A DNA stretch of 64,000 bases from an uncultured Alphaproteobacteria bacterium (GTDB taxonomy: Bacteria > Pseudomonadota > Alphaproteobacteria > HIMB59 > GCA-002718135): NCBI GenBank assembly GCA_902522865.1, contig CABYXC010000005.1, positions 7,501-71,500 on the forward strand, written 5' to 3'. The translations under genes and the position numbers were made by a program. Positions within the stretch are counted from its first letter, which is position 1, and each line of letters starts with the position of its first letter. Shown here piece by piece: positions 43,754 through 52,418 of the stretch. Under the pieces are notes generated by a model. That model was not told where the DNA came from and did no database searches. It was given only the letters and a program-made list of their open reading frames with translations.

Positions 43754-45079
43754 TTAAAAAATTATTTCTTTTAATTCTTTCTTCTTATTTTTTTGATTTC
43801 TTATTTTATTTAAAACATTTTTTTTACCTCCACACATTAAAAATTTATTATCAATATCTTTGTCTTTTAAAGGGTTATTTTTCCCTCCTTTAATATGTAA
43901 TATTTTTTCAATCAATGTACTTCCATCATTCATTATTACTTTAATTATATCAGGATATTTAGGATCATAATCTTCAAAATTATTTGGCACTTTGTAAGTG
44001 ATTAGTTTAATCTTTTTAGTCATGTTTAAACTTTTTTTATTTTTAGAAATATTTAAACTACTTATATCAAATTTACCATTAATGAGAGCAGCTGCTAAAC
44101 AATAACTCAATGAAAATCTAGCTTCAGTAGAATTTTTAGGTATATGAAATTTTGATACTCTGAACCAAGGTTCTGGAAACTTAATTGTAATAGATTTAAT
44201 ATTTTTTTTTATAAAAATTTTTTTATTTAAAATTAATCCTCCTTGTATTACTCTTTGTGAATAACTACAAACTGGCCAAAACTTAATAAAATTTGGAAAT
44301 TTAATTATAGCATTTCCTAAATCTGATTTTTTAAAATTATTATTTAATTTTTTAGAAAATTTACTACCATACAATTCAATAAATCCTCTCTCAATATTCC
44401 AAATATCTTGATTAGCTGTCCCTCCATTTTTTGCAAGCAAAGTTGACTGCACCCCTGCTTGAGCAGCAAATCCTACATGAAAAGCTTTTATATCTGTGCC
44501 GAATTGCTGTTTTAAACCAGACGAAAAACTTGTTGCAATAGAAATTGCATTTGCCATTTGATCTGCATTTAATTTCAACACTTTTGATACTGCTGCAGCA
44601 GTTCCAATCACGCCTATTGTATTTGCTGAATGCCATCCTTTATAATAATGATCATAGCTAAGTGCTTGTCCTAATTTTATTATTAATTCATATCCTACTA
44701 CCCATCCTTCATATATTTCTTCCATTGAGATATTTTTCATTTGAGCAGTAGATATAAGAGCTGAAAAAATTGGGGCACTAGGATGAGATCCTGCAACGTA
44801 TTCGTAATCATCAAAGTCTATAGACGCTGATCTAACTCCATGTAAAAAACATGCTGCAGAAAGAGATAATTTTTTTCCTCCCCCAAATATCTTAATTTTT
44901 TTTGAGTTATTATTTTCTAAACAGTATTTTAAGGCAACCCTTGATTGTTTTTCTTTAACACCTGATAATATACAAGCTAGAGTATCTATTAGTGCATTTT
45001 CTGCTCTTTTATAAGTTACCTTATTGATATTAATTTTTTTTTGTGATGCCCAATTACAAAATTTTTTATGAAAACTCAT
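43754..45079 (-). CDS. MmgE/PrpD family protein
   Basis: The 441 residues fit the MmgE/PrpD family, which includes 2-methylcitrate dehydratase and cis-aconitate decarboxylase. Visible motifs are ALIDTLACILSG, FLHGVRSASIDFDDY, GSHPSAPIFSAL, GWHSANTIGVIGTAAA, and SFSSGLKQQFGTDIKAFHVG (shown in part), with WPVCSYSQRVI. The C terminus of about 30 residues is unusually lysine-rich. The gene overlaps the upstream hydratase gene by 4 bases (ATGA), so both are probably translated together. The specific reaction is not resolved. No 2-methylcitrate synthase gene is nearby. Confidence 0.88.
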   Translation of the reverse strand: MSFHKKFCNWASQKKININKVTYKRAENALIDTLACILSGVKEKQSRVALKYCLENNNSKKIKIFGGGKKLSLSAACFLHGVRSASIDFDDYEYVAGSHPSAPIFSALISTAQMKNISMEEIYEGWVVGYELIIKLGQALSYDHYYKGWHSANTIGVIGTAAAVSKVLKLNADQMANAISIATSFSSGLKQQFGTDIKAFHVGFAAQAGVQSTLLAKNGGTANQDIWNIERGFIELYGSKFSKKLNNNFKKSDLGNAIIKFPNFIKFWPVCSYSQRVIQGGLILNKKIFIKKNIKSITIKFPEPWFRVSKFHIPKNSTEARFSLSYCLAAALINGKFDISSLNISKNKKSLNMTKKIKLITYKVPNNFEDYDPKYPDIIKVIMNDGSTLIEKILHIKGGKNNPLKDKDIDNKFLMCGGKKNVLNKIRNQKNKKKELKEIIF

Positions 45080-45894
45080 TTTTTATATTTTGCAATCATT
45101 GTAATTTCTTGTTTTTCATTAAGAATTCTTCCAATAATTTCATCATCTCGATTTTCACCAATTTCTACAGAGAAATTATTGTTATATACAAGAGGCGCTG
45201 TAGCTTTATATTCAAAAGAATTAAATTCAATCTCATTTTTTCTTGCAAGATTTAAAAGATAAGTTGCTTGAAGAGGCGCATGGACTAATAATCCTATATG
45301 GCCCTCATAATTTTTTGTATAATCATTATCATAATGAATCTTATGTCCATTAAAAGTTAAAGCAGAATATCTAAATAGCAAAGTTGATGAACTAAAAATT
45401 TCTGCTTTATCAATTAATTTTAATTCATCTTTGATTTTAGGAGTAAGGGAGTTTTTATTTAGTTTTTCTCTATACACAGCAGTTTGATCTTCTGATATTA
45501 TTAATTTATTTTTATTTAAATATTCATGATTAATATTAACAAAACATAGATTGCCTGATCTCCCTTCTTTAAATTCAATACTTGAAATTGTTGAATTTTT
45601 TTTAATTTCAGATCCAATTTCAAATTCATCAAAAATTTTTATTTTACCACCAGCCCACATTCTAATTTTATAAGGTAACTCAGGTAAGAAAATTCCTAAT
45701 TTTGTATTTCCATCTTTGCCTATATGATTTATTGAAGCCACATCTGGGCATAAACATAAAAAAATTCCCTCAGGAACAGTTTGATTACTTAAACAGTTTT
45801 GATCGATAGTTTTTTTTAAATAATCAACTAATCGCGGAGTAATAATATCACTTCTCGAAATTTTTTTTCCAATCCAATGTTTATAATTATCCAT
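45076..45894 (-). CDS. MaoC/hot-dog-fold hydratase (mesaconyl-C4-CoA / itaconyl-CoA hydratase-like)
   Basis: The 272 residues resemble the fused hot-dog enzymes of the mesaconyl-C4-CoA hydratase and HTD2 type: an N-terminal FAS1-like dehydratase half (WIGKKISRSDIITP) and a C-terminal half. The middle has FLPELPYKIRMWAGG, a strong family marker, and the catalytic region reads FRYSALTFNGHKIHYDNDY (Asn/His/Tyr cluster), then HAPLQATYLL. These enzymes hydrate C4/C5 unsaturated acyl-CoAs. Together with the MmgE/PrpD protein it may process an itaconate-, mesaconate- or methylmalate-type acid. Confidence 0.84.
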   Translation of the reverse strand: MDNYKHWIGKKISRSDIITPRLVDYLKKTIDQNCLSNQTVPEGIFLCLCPDVASINHIGKDGNTKLGIFLPELPYKIRMWAGGKIKIFDEFEIGSEIKKNSTISSIEFKEGRSGNLCFVNINHEYLNKNKLIISEDQTAVYREKLNKNSLTPKIKDELKLIDKAEIFSSSTLLFRYSALTFNGHKIHYDNDYTKNYEGHIGLLVHAPLQATYLLNLARKNEIEFNSFEYKATAPLVYNNNFSVEIGENRDDEIIGRILNEKQEITMIAKYKK

Positions 45895-45912
45895 ATTTAA
45901 TATACTCGAGTT

Positions 45913-45935
45913 TACTTATAAATTATTAATAAGTA
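45913..45935. promoter_or_regulatory. Inverted repeat in a divergent promoter gap
   Basis: Arms TACTTAT (45913-45919) and ATAAGTA (45929-45935) are a perfect 7-base inverted repeat around a 9-base AT spacer. It is centred in the 60-base gap between the divergent hydratase and GMC oxidoreductase genes. It could be an operator for both. In AT-rich DNA such a repeat can occur by chance, and no regulator gene is nearby. Confidence 0.35.
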
Positions 45936-45954
45936 TAATTTATATTTTTAAAAA

Positions 45955-47595
45955 ATGAAAAGAACATTTGACTATATTATAGCAGGAGGAGGTTCTGCTG
46001 GCTGTACATTAGCTTCAAGATTATCTAAAAATAAAGATATAAAGGTATTACTTATAGAGGCAGGGGGGTCAGGAAAAAGTTTATTTACTCAAATGCCCGG
46101 TGGTAACGGATACATATTTGGCAATCCTAAATTTGATTGGGGTTTTGAGTCAATACCTCAACCTTCTTTAAATAACAGAAAAATTTTATATCCTAGAGGT
46201 AAAGGACTAGGAGGATCTTCTCTTTTAAACGGTATGATTTATATGAGAGGCGCTCCAGGTGATTTTAATAGGTGGAGACAAAAGGGCTTAGAGGGTTGGT
46301 CATATAAGGATGTATTACCATATTTCAAAAGATCCGCTTCAGCTTTTCATAGAGAAAAAAATCAATATCACTCACATTCAGGTCCTTTAAAACTTACACC
46401 AGCTGGTAATTACAATTCTATCGATAAAGCATTTATTGATGCATGTGTTGAGGCTGGGGCAGAAATTAATAATGATTTTTATAATGGCAATCTAAATGGA
46501 GTAGGCAGATATGATGTTAAGGTATGGAATGGAAAAAGGCAATCATCTGCAGAAGCTTATTTGAAATTAAAACCTAGCAACTTAACAATTTATAAAAATA
46601 CATCTGTAATAAAAATTTTAATTGAGAAAAATAAAGCTAAAGGATTACTTTTATCAAATGGTGAAGTTTATGCATCATCAGAGGTAATATTATCTTTAGG
46701 AGCATTCGGTAGTCCAAAATGCTTAATGTTATCAGGAATTGGCCCAGAAGAACATTTAAAAGAAAAAGATATAGATTTATTAATTAATTTACCTGGAGTA
46801 GGTAAAAACCTGTATGATCATCCTGTTATGCCAATGAATTGGGGTTTTCAAAATGACAATTTAAGTTTCTCTAAATATCAAAGGATAGATAGAGCTATTA
46901 TAGTAGGATTAAAATATATTTTATTTAAAAAGGGATTAGCCGCAGCGCCTTTTTGGTCAACAAATCTATTTCATGCAATAAGAGAAAAAGATATGCCTGA
47001 AATACAAGTATTCATGACACCCATGTGCTTTAAAGAAGAAAAAGATAACTGGTCTATGAGTTTAGATAATTTATTAAATTTTGGTTCATTATTTTTTTCT
47101 AGAGGTAAAAAAGCTTTTCCAGGACTTCACTTTCAAATTAATTTACTAAGACCAAAAAGTACTGGAAGTTTAAAACTTAAAAGCTCAAATCCTAATGATG
47201 ATCTTAATATAAATCCTAATTGGTTCAGCGATCCATCTGATATGGAAGATATGATAGAAGGGATGAAGCATACAAGAGAAGTATTATCTAAGTCTAGTTT
47301 AGCTAAAATTGTTTCAGAAGAATTACTTCCAGGAAAAAAAATTAAAAGTGACCAAGATTTAAAAGAGTCAGTTCGAAATCATGTACAAACTGGTCATCAT
47401 CCTGCATCTACTTGTGCAATGGGTTCAAGTAATAACAAGATGGCTGTACTTGATAATCAGCTTAAAGTTAGGGGAATAGACAATCTGAGAGTAGTAGATG
47501 CTTCTTCTTTTCCTGATATGATAAGTGGAAATATAAATGCATCTGTAATTATGTTAGCAGAAAAAGCATCAGATATGATATTACAAAATTTTTAA
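45955..47595 (+). CDS. GMC-family FAD-dependent oxidoreductase (choline dehydrogenase-like)
   Basis: The 546 residues have the FAD-binding start FDYIIAGGGSAGCTLASRL, VLLIEAGGSG, the GMC signatures PRGKGLGGSSLLNGMIYMRG and GAFGSPKCLMLSGIGP, and the C-terminal HHPASTCAMG followed by DASSFPDMISGNINASVIMLAE. The catalytic His-Asn pair region is intact. The length is close to choline dehydrogenase (BetA), but GMC proteins oxidise many alcohols, and no betB or betI gene lies next to it. It is divergent from the hydratase/MmgE unit. Confidence 0.9.
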   Translation: MKRTFDYIIAGGGSAGCTLASRLSKNKDIKVLLIEAGGSGKSLFTQMPGGNGYIFGNPKFDWGFESIPQPSLNNRKILYPRGKGLGGSSLLNGMIYMRGAPGDFNRWRQKGLEGWSYKDVLPYFKRSASAFHREKNQYHSHSGPLKLTPAGNYNSIDKAFIDACVEAGAEINNDFYNGNLNGVGRYDVKVWNGKRQSSAEAYLKLKPSNLTIYKNTSVIKILIEKNKAKGLLLSNGEVYASSEVILSLGAFGSPKCLMLSGIGPEEHLKEKDIDLLINLPGVGKNLYDHPVMPMNWGFQNDNLSFSKYQRIDRAIIVGLKYILFKKGLAAAPFWSTNLFHAIREKDMPEIQVFMTPMCFKEEKDNWSMSLDNLLNFGSLFFSRGKKAFPGLHFQINLLRPKSTGSLKLKSSNPNDDLNINPNWFSDPSDMEDMIEGMKHTREVLSKSSLAKIVSEELLPGKKIKSDQDLKESVRNHVQTGHHPASTCAMGSSNNKMAVLDNQLKVRGIDNLRVVDASSFPDMISGNINASVIMLAEKASDMILQNF

Positions 47596-47672
47596 ATGTT
47601 TGATCTAATATACAATATATTTTTAAATTAAATTAATTTGATTTATATTCTTATAAAATATTTACTAAAAAT

Positions 47673-48428
47673 CTATTGACTGAATAACAATTCAATATCT
47701 CGCCTGGTAGGTTCGCAAATCTGATCAAGTTCGTGCGGAATTGTTGGCAAATCTTTTATTTTGTTTGGATTTTTTGCAAAAGTCATCTCTACCATAGCTG
47801 GCATTTTATTATGAACAAAATCACTATTATTTGCGTGAATATGAACAATATCAAGTTTAAATTTTTTTATAAAATTTAATATTGAATTCATGTGTATATC
47901 AATGCTATGAAATTCTATAACAAGGTTTTCTAATATATCTTGTATTTTTAAAATATCTTCTAGAGCCCTATATTCTGCTCCTTCTACATCTATTTTCAAT
48001 GAAACATTATCAAGGCCATTTGTAGCTTCTATTATATCAATTACGTTATTTAAATCTCCAATTCCTAGAGCACGCGCAAAATGTTTTGTATCCTTTTGAG
48101 AAAAAAATTTTTTATAATCTAAATATTTATTTACTTGACCTAAAAATTTTTTAAATGAGATTTTTAAAAAAATAAGCCTTCCTAAGTTATGCCACAAATA
48201 TACAAACCAGTAGCCCGTGTTAACTGTGTGATCATAACAAGTGATAGTAGTTTCAGGATTAAATTTTTTGAAATCTTTTTCAAAACTCCAATCGTCAGCC
48301 AAACCAAAACTTATTAAATGTTTAGTTTTTTTAGCTGATTTTTTTTCAATTAAATATCCTCCATCGTTATCCTGCCCTAATCTAATCAAATCGTATGTAT
48401 GCTTTGGCTTTAATAGATTTGATAACAT
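47673..48428 (-). CDS. FkbM-like SAM-dependent methyltransferase
   Basis: The 251 residues start at the ATG at 48428, supported by AAGGAAA seven bases upstream. A TTG directly before is less likely. Motifs: RLGQDNDGGYLI and HLISFGLADDWSFEKDF for SAM binding, TITCYDHTV, and VSLKIDVEGAEYRALEDIL, the FkbM hallmark. The C-terminal part has FVHNKMPAMVEMTF, typical of this group. It probably O-methylates a sugar or another small polar molecule. Its nearest neighbours are catabolic genes and not polysaccharide genes, so its partner is unclear. Confidence 0.82.
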   Translation of the reverse strand: MLSNLLKPKHTYDLIRLGQDNDGGYLIEKKSAKKTKHLISFGLADDWSFEKDFKKFNPETTITCYDHTVNTGYWFVYLWHNLGRLIFLKISFKKFLGQVNKYLDYKKFFSQKDTKHFARALGIGDLNNVIDIIEATNGLDNVSLKIDVEGAEYRALEDILKIQDILENLVIEFHSIDIHMNSILNFIKKFKLDIVHIHANNSDFVHNKMPAMVEMTFAKNPNKIKDLPTIPHELDQICEPTRRDIELLFSQ

Positions 48429-48541
48429 CAATTTTCCTTTTTATATAATAATAAAACTATGTTATATATAAATTCAATTTAAAATTCTAAAAAAATAGAT
48501 TAATATTAAAAATTAATTCATATCAAATACTTTTAATTAAG

Positions 48542-48570
48542 TTGACCAATGAAAATATTTAAGTTTAAAT
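48542..48570 (+). promoter_or_regulatory. Candidate sigma-70 promoter giving a leaderless mRNA
   Basis: TTGACC (48542-48547) and TTAAAT (48565-48570) are separated by 17 bases, in a 147-base divergent gap. The expected start of transcription is about 48577, essentially the ATG at 48576. There is no purine-rich ribosome site before that ATG. This suggests a leaderless transcript, if the promoter is real. Confidence 0.4.
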
Positions 48571-48575
48571 AAATT

Positions 48576-50048
48576 ATGTGTGAAATTCAAACCTACAAAT
48601 TTTATGCAGGAAATAAATGGCATGAACCCTCTTCTGGAAAATTTTTTGAAAGTGAGGATCCATCTATAGGAAAAGTATGGGCAAATGTCCCTGACTGTAA
48701 TAAAAAAGATATTAATCTTGCAGTATCATCTGCTAAACGTGCTTATTATGATGGCCCTTATGGTAAAATGCACCCAGCAGAAAGAGGGAGAACATTAACT
48801 AGAATTGGAGATATTATTGCTAAAAACGCAGAACGCATTGGAAAAATAGAAACCAAAGACAACGGCAAACTTCCAAAAAATATCACTCCTTCTTTAACTA
48901 GCTGGCAGACTGAGAGTTTTTATTATTATGCAGGTATGTGTGACAAGTATGAAGGTAGACTGATACCTTCAGAGGTTCCAAATATGCATAATTATTTAAA
49001 ATGGGAACCATTTGGAGTTGTTGCTCTTATTCTTCCTTGGAACTCACCAATTGGAACATTAATCTGGAAATTAGCGCCAGCAATAGCAGCAGGCAATACT
49101 GTTGTAATTAAACCTTCAGAAAGAGCATCATGTTCTACATTAGAGTTGATGAAAATTTTAGAGGAAGCCGATCTACCAGAAGGTTTGATTAATGTTGTTA
49201 CAGGTTTTGGTCCTACCACTGGCGCACCTCTTATTGAACACCAAGATGTTAGAATGATAAGTTTTACAGGTGGAACAAAAGGAGGGAGTGCAGCTAGTTT
49301 AAGTGCATCCAAAAACGTTAAACCTATTATTATGGAGCTAGGAGGAAAATCACCACAAATTATATTTAAAGATGCTGATTTAACTTTATCAGTTAATGGA
49401 GTTGTTTCAGGAATCTTTCCAGTTTCAGGTCATAGCTGTATTTCAGGATCAAGAATATTATTGCATAAAGGTATAAAAGATAAATTTACTCAAAATTTAT
49501 TAGAAGTTGTTAAAAAAGCTAAAGTTGGTCACCCAAATGATGCAACAACACAAATAGGACCTATAGCAAATAAAGAACAATATGATTTTATTTTATCTAA
49601 GATAGAAGCGGCTGAAAAAAGAGGTTTAAAATTATTAATTGATGGAAGAAAAGAACAAAAATCTGAAGGGTACTATATTGGACCAACTATTTTTGATAAT
49701 GTTCCAAATGAAGATGATTTAGCTCAAAATGAAGTATTTGGACCTGTCGCCTCAATACAATCTTGGGATAATGAAGATGAAGTAATTAAAATTGCAAACG
49801 ATACTATTTACGGACTTGCAGCAGGTATTTGGACTAAGGATACTAATAAAGCTATACGTTTAGCAGATAAGATAGAGGCTGGAACTGTTTATATAAATAA
49901 TTATTTTAATGCTTCTACTCAATCTCCAGTTGGAGGTTTTAAGCAATCAGGATATGGTCGAGAAAATGGATGGGAGGGAATGCAAAGTTACATGCAGACT
50001 AAATCTACATGGTTAGCTACCAATCCATCTCAACCTGACCCATTTTAA
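48576..50048 (+). CDS. NAD(P)-dependent aldehyde dehydrogenase
   Basis: The 490-residue ALDH has LPWNSPIGTLIWKLAPAIAA at the cofactor site, KPSERASCSTLEL, FTGGTKGGS, the general base Glu254 in MELGGKSPQ, and the nucleophile Cys288 in SGHSCISGSR. The ending GGFKQSGYGRENGWEGM is typical. It resembles the group acting on medium or aromatic aldehydes, but the substrate cannot be fixed. The gene is adjacent to the - strand catabolic operon, with 7 bases between the convergent stops, so it may use aldehydes made by the TPP enzyme encoded there. Confidence 0.9.
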   Translation: MCEIQTYKFYAGNKWHEPSSGKFFESEDPSIGKVWANVPDCNKKDINLAVSSAKRAYYDGPYGKMHPAERGRTLTRIGDIIAKNAERIGKIETKDNGKLPKNITPSLTSWQTESFYYYAGMCDKYEGRLIPSEVPNMHNYLKWEPFGVVALILPWNSPIGTLIWKLAPAIAAGNTVVIKPSERASCSTLELMKILEEADLPEGLINVVTGFGPTTGAPLIEHQDVRMISFTGGTKGGSAASLSASKNVKPIIMELGGKSPQIIFKDADLTLSVNGVVSGIFPVSGHSCISGSRILLHKGIKDKFTQNLLEVVKKAKVGHPNDATTQIGPIANKEQYDFILSKIEAAEKRGLKLLIDGRKEQKSEGYYIGPTIFDNVPNEDDLAQNEVFGPVASIQSWDNEDEVIKIANDTIYGLAAGIWTKDTNKAIRLADKIEAGTVYINNYFNASTQSPVGGFKQSGYGRENGWEGMQSYMQTKSTWLATNPSQPDPF

Positions 50049-50055
50049 GAAGTAA

Positions 50056-50847
50056 TTATTCTTTCCAGTTTGGCTCTCTTTTTTCTAAAAAAGCTTCAAT
50101 ACCTTCTTTGGAATCATCGTGTAACATATTTTCCGTCATTATATTTGAAGTAAAAGTATATGCGTCTTCTAAATTCATATCTTTTTGTTTGTAAAAAGCC
50201 TCTTTACCAATTTTAATAGTATTAGAAGATTTAGATGATATTTTTTTAGCAATTTGAAATACATTTTCTTTTAGACTATCTTCTTCAAAGACATCATTTA
50301 TTAAACCAATCCTTAATGCTTTATTTGCATCTATAAGATCTCCTGTGAGAAGCATTTCCATAGCTTGTTTTTTACCTACAGTTCTTGATAATGGAACCAT
50401 TGGTGTAGAACAAAATAATCCAATATTAACACCAGGAGTTGCATATTTTGCTCTGCTACTTGAGTAAGCTAAATCACAGCTAGAAATTAACTGACAGCCT
50501 GCTGCAGTAGCGATACCATCAACCATAGCTATAACTGGTTTATTATTTTTATTAATTTTCATCATAAGTTGAGAGCACATTTGAAATATTTTTTTAAAAT
50601 AGCCTTCACCTCTGTCATTTTGCAATCTTTGTGAATTTAAATCTTTTAAATTATGTCCTGCACAAAAAATATTACCTTTTGATGATAAAATAATTACTTT
50701 TACTTCTTTATCTTTATCAGCAATATCTAGTGCTGACGTTAATTCATTGATCATGTTTTCGCTTAAAGTATTTTGGTTTTTCTGATCATTAAGAATAATA
50801 TTAGAAATGTTATTATTTTTTTCAGATAATATTAGCTTAAAATTCAT
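50056..50847 (-). CDS. Enoyl-CoA hydratase/isomerase family protein
   Basis: The 263-residue crotonase-fold protein shows SSKGNIFCAGHNLKDL (oxyanion hole), VDGIATAAGCQLISSCDLAYSS, ARAKYATPGVNIGLFCSTP and a typical EGIEAFLEKREPNWK ending. In crotonase two glutamates act as acid/base. Here the second-region residues around CSTPMVPLSR are not those of classical enoyl-CoA hydratase, and the group resembles ECHDC3-like proteins whose reaction is not well defined. It is the last gene of the - strand operon and starts directly at the OsmC gene end. Confidence 0.88.
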   Translation of the reverse strand: MNFKLILSEKNNNISNIILNDQKNQNTLSENMINELTSALDIADKDKEVKVIILSSKGNIFCAGHNLKDLNSQRLQNDRGEGYFKKIFQMCSQLMMKINKNNKPVIAMVDGIATAAGCQLISSCDLAYSSSRAKYATPGVNIGLFCSTPMVPLSRTVGKKQAMEMLLTGDLIDANKALRIGLINDVFEEDSLKENVFQIAKKISSKSSNTIKIGKEAFYKQKDMNLEDAYTFTSNIMTENMLHDDSKEGIEAFLEKREPNWKE

Positions 50848-51294
50848 TTAATTAATTTGAATTTCAACATCTTTAGATAGTGAATTAGCAATAAAACAAT
50901 ACTTATGTGATCTTTCTTTCATCTTTTTCATTTCTTGATCAGAAATATTAAAATTATCTTCAAATACTATAGCTGGATTTAACTCTATTTTGTTGACGAA
51001 CATTCTTCCTTCTGCATTTTTTCCTAAATACGAAATTGCTTTATCTTTGTAATTAATTACTGGCCATTTCATTTTTGCAGCTAAAGCTAAAAACGTCATC
51101 ATAAAACAACTACTTACAGCTGCAGCTAGTTTTTGCTCTGGATTAATATTACTTTCGCTTCCTCCATAATCTGGAGATGATCCTGCATCAATAGATACAT
51201 TTTCGTTAAGCATTACTGTGTGATCAGTTAAGTATTTTCCAAATTCGAGTTTTTGATCTCCTAATTCCCACTTTAATTCGATTGAATGACTCAT
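50848..51294 (-). CDS. OsmC/Ohr family protein
   Basis: The 148 residues from the ATG at 51294 fit the OsmC family. An upstream in-frame start would overlap the preceding gene and adds no family match. INPEQKLAAAVSSCFMMTFLALA contains the first reactive cysteine region, quoted here only in part by its key CFMMTF, and the second is in HKYCFIANSLSKDVEI. Members are small thiol peroxidases that detoxify organic hydroperoxides. In a catabolic operon it may protect against peroxide made by the FMN hydroxyacid oxidase encoded upstream. Confidence 0.88.
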   Translation of the reverse strand: MSHSIELKWELGDQKLEFGKYLTDHTVMLNENVSIDAGSSPDYGGSESNINPEQKLAAAVSSCFMMTFLALAAKMKWPVINYKDKAISYLGKNAEGRMFVNKIELNPAIVFEDNFNISDQEMKKMKERSHKYCFIANSLSKDVEIQIN

Positions 51295-51295
51295 T

Positions 51296-52417
51296 TTAAG
51301 AATAATTAAAAGGTAGTGAGCACACTTTACCTTTTCTCTCAATGTTGTCTGGCGTTAATACAATAACATCCTGCCCATCATTCCAATAATCTCTATCAAC
51401 CATTGATAGTCCAATATTGGTTTTTAAAAATGGTGAATAAATACCAGAGGTGATATTGCCAACTTGAAATCTATTTTTTGAGTATACAGGAAAAGGTATT
51501 GTGCACGGAGGAGTCGGGGATCCATCAAAAGTAATTCCTTTAATTTTTTTTTCTATTCCATTTTTTAATATTTTTTTTAGTGCATTTTTTCCAATGAAAT
51601 CATGAGATAAATTGTTACAATAATTATCAAATCCACATTCAATTGGATTATTTTCTAAAGTAAATTCATTACCATAGGATAATAAGCCACCTTCTATTCT
51701 ATCAATCAAATTTGGACATCCAGGTGAAATATTAAAATCTTTTCCTGCTTCCCAAATAGTTTCCCAAAGTTTTTTTCCTAAACTAAAACCTTTAAGATAA
51801 ATCTCAAAACCATCTTGTTTACTATATCCTGATCTTGCAATTATCTGCTTTGTTCCTTCAAATTCAAAAAAAGAAAAATGAAAGAATTTTAATTTTTTAA
51901 TTTTTTCTCCAAATATTGATGACATTAATTCTTCAGATTTTGGACCTTGGATCGCTAGGGGGTAAATATCTGGTTCTATAATATCAACTTTAAAATTTCT
52001 TCCTACAGCCAATCCTTTTGCCCAAAGAAGAACATCTGAGTCTGCAACTGATAGCCAATATTTATTTTCACTTAATTTTAAAAGTACGGGATCATTTATC
52101 ATCCCTGCATTTTCATCAATCATTGGATAATAGTAACATTTACCAATAGGCATATCTTCTATTGATCTTGGAGACATGAGTTGTATTAATTTTGTAGCAT
52201 CTTCTCCTGTTATTTGAACCTGTCGTTGACATGAAACATCCCAAATTTGAGTATTTTTAGATAAGTGCCAATAATCTTCTTCTACTGTTGCTTTATATGA
52301 TTTTGGAAGAAGCATATGGTTAACTACAGTAAAACCACTTACACCAGCCTCAATTACTTTCTCGGTATACGGAGTTCTCCTAATGCGTCTAGACATGTTT
52401 AATCCTGAATTACTCAT
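51296..52417 (-). CDS. GcvT-fold tetrahydrofolate-dependent demethylase, DmdA-like
   Basis: The 373 residues, from the ATG at 52417 one base after the preceding stop, match the aminomethyltransferase fold. RRIRRTPYTEKVIEAG at the start, IWDVSCQRQVQITG, LMSPRSI, WLSVADSDVLLWAKGLA, LAIQGPKSEELM and IARSGYSKQDGFEIYL are strongly reminiscent of DMSP demethylase DmdA of SAR11-type bacteria, as I remember it. DmdA transfers a methyl from dimethylsulfoniopropionate to tetrahydrofolate, giving methylmercaptopropionate. Other GcvT-like members demethylate sarcosine or dimethylglycine. The paralogous gene at 55714 is clearly of another subgroup. I call it DmdA-like and not certain DmdA. Confidence 0.82.
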   Translation of the reverse strand: MSNSGLNMSRRIRRTPYTEKVIEAGVSGFTVVNHMLLPKSYKATVEEDYWHLSKNTQIWDVSCQRQVQITGEDATKLIQLMSPRSIEDMPIGKCYYYPMIDENAGMINDPVLLKLSENKYWLSVADSDVLLWAKGLAVGRNFKVDIIEPDIYPLAIQGPKSEELMSSIFGEKIKKLKFFHFSFFEFEGTKQIIARSGYSKQDGFEIYLKGFSLGKKLWETIWEAGKDFNISPGCPNLIDRIEGGLLSYGNEFTLENNPIECGFDNYCNNLSHDFIGKNALKKILKNGIEKKIKGITFDGSPTPPCTIPFPVYSKNRFQVGNITSGIYSPFLKTNIGLSMVDRDYWNDGQDVIVLTPDNIERKGKVCSLPFNYS

Positions 52418-52418
52418 T

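Noticed and set aside
47596-47672. Bidirectional terminator between the convergent GMC and FkbM genes
   Set aside because: The 77-base gap is AT-rich with only weak self-complementarity. I see no stable stem followed by a T-run.
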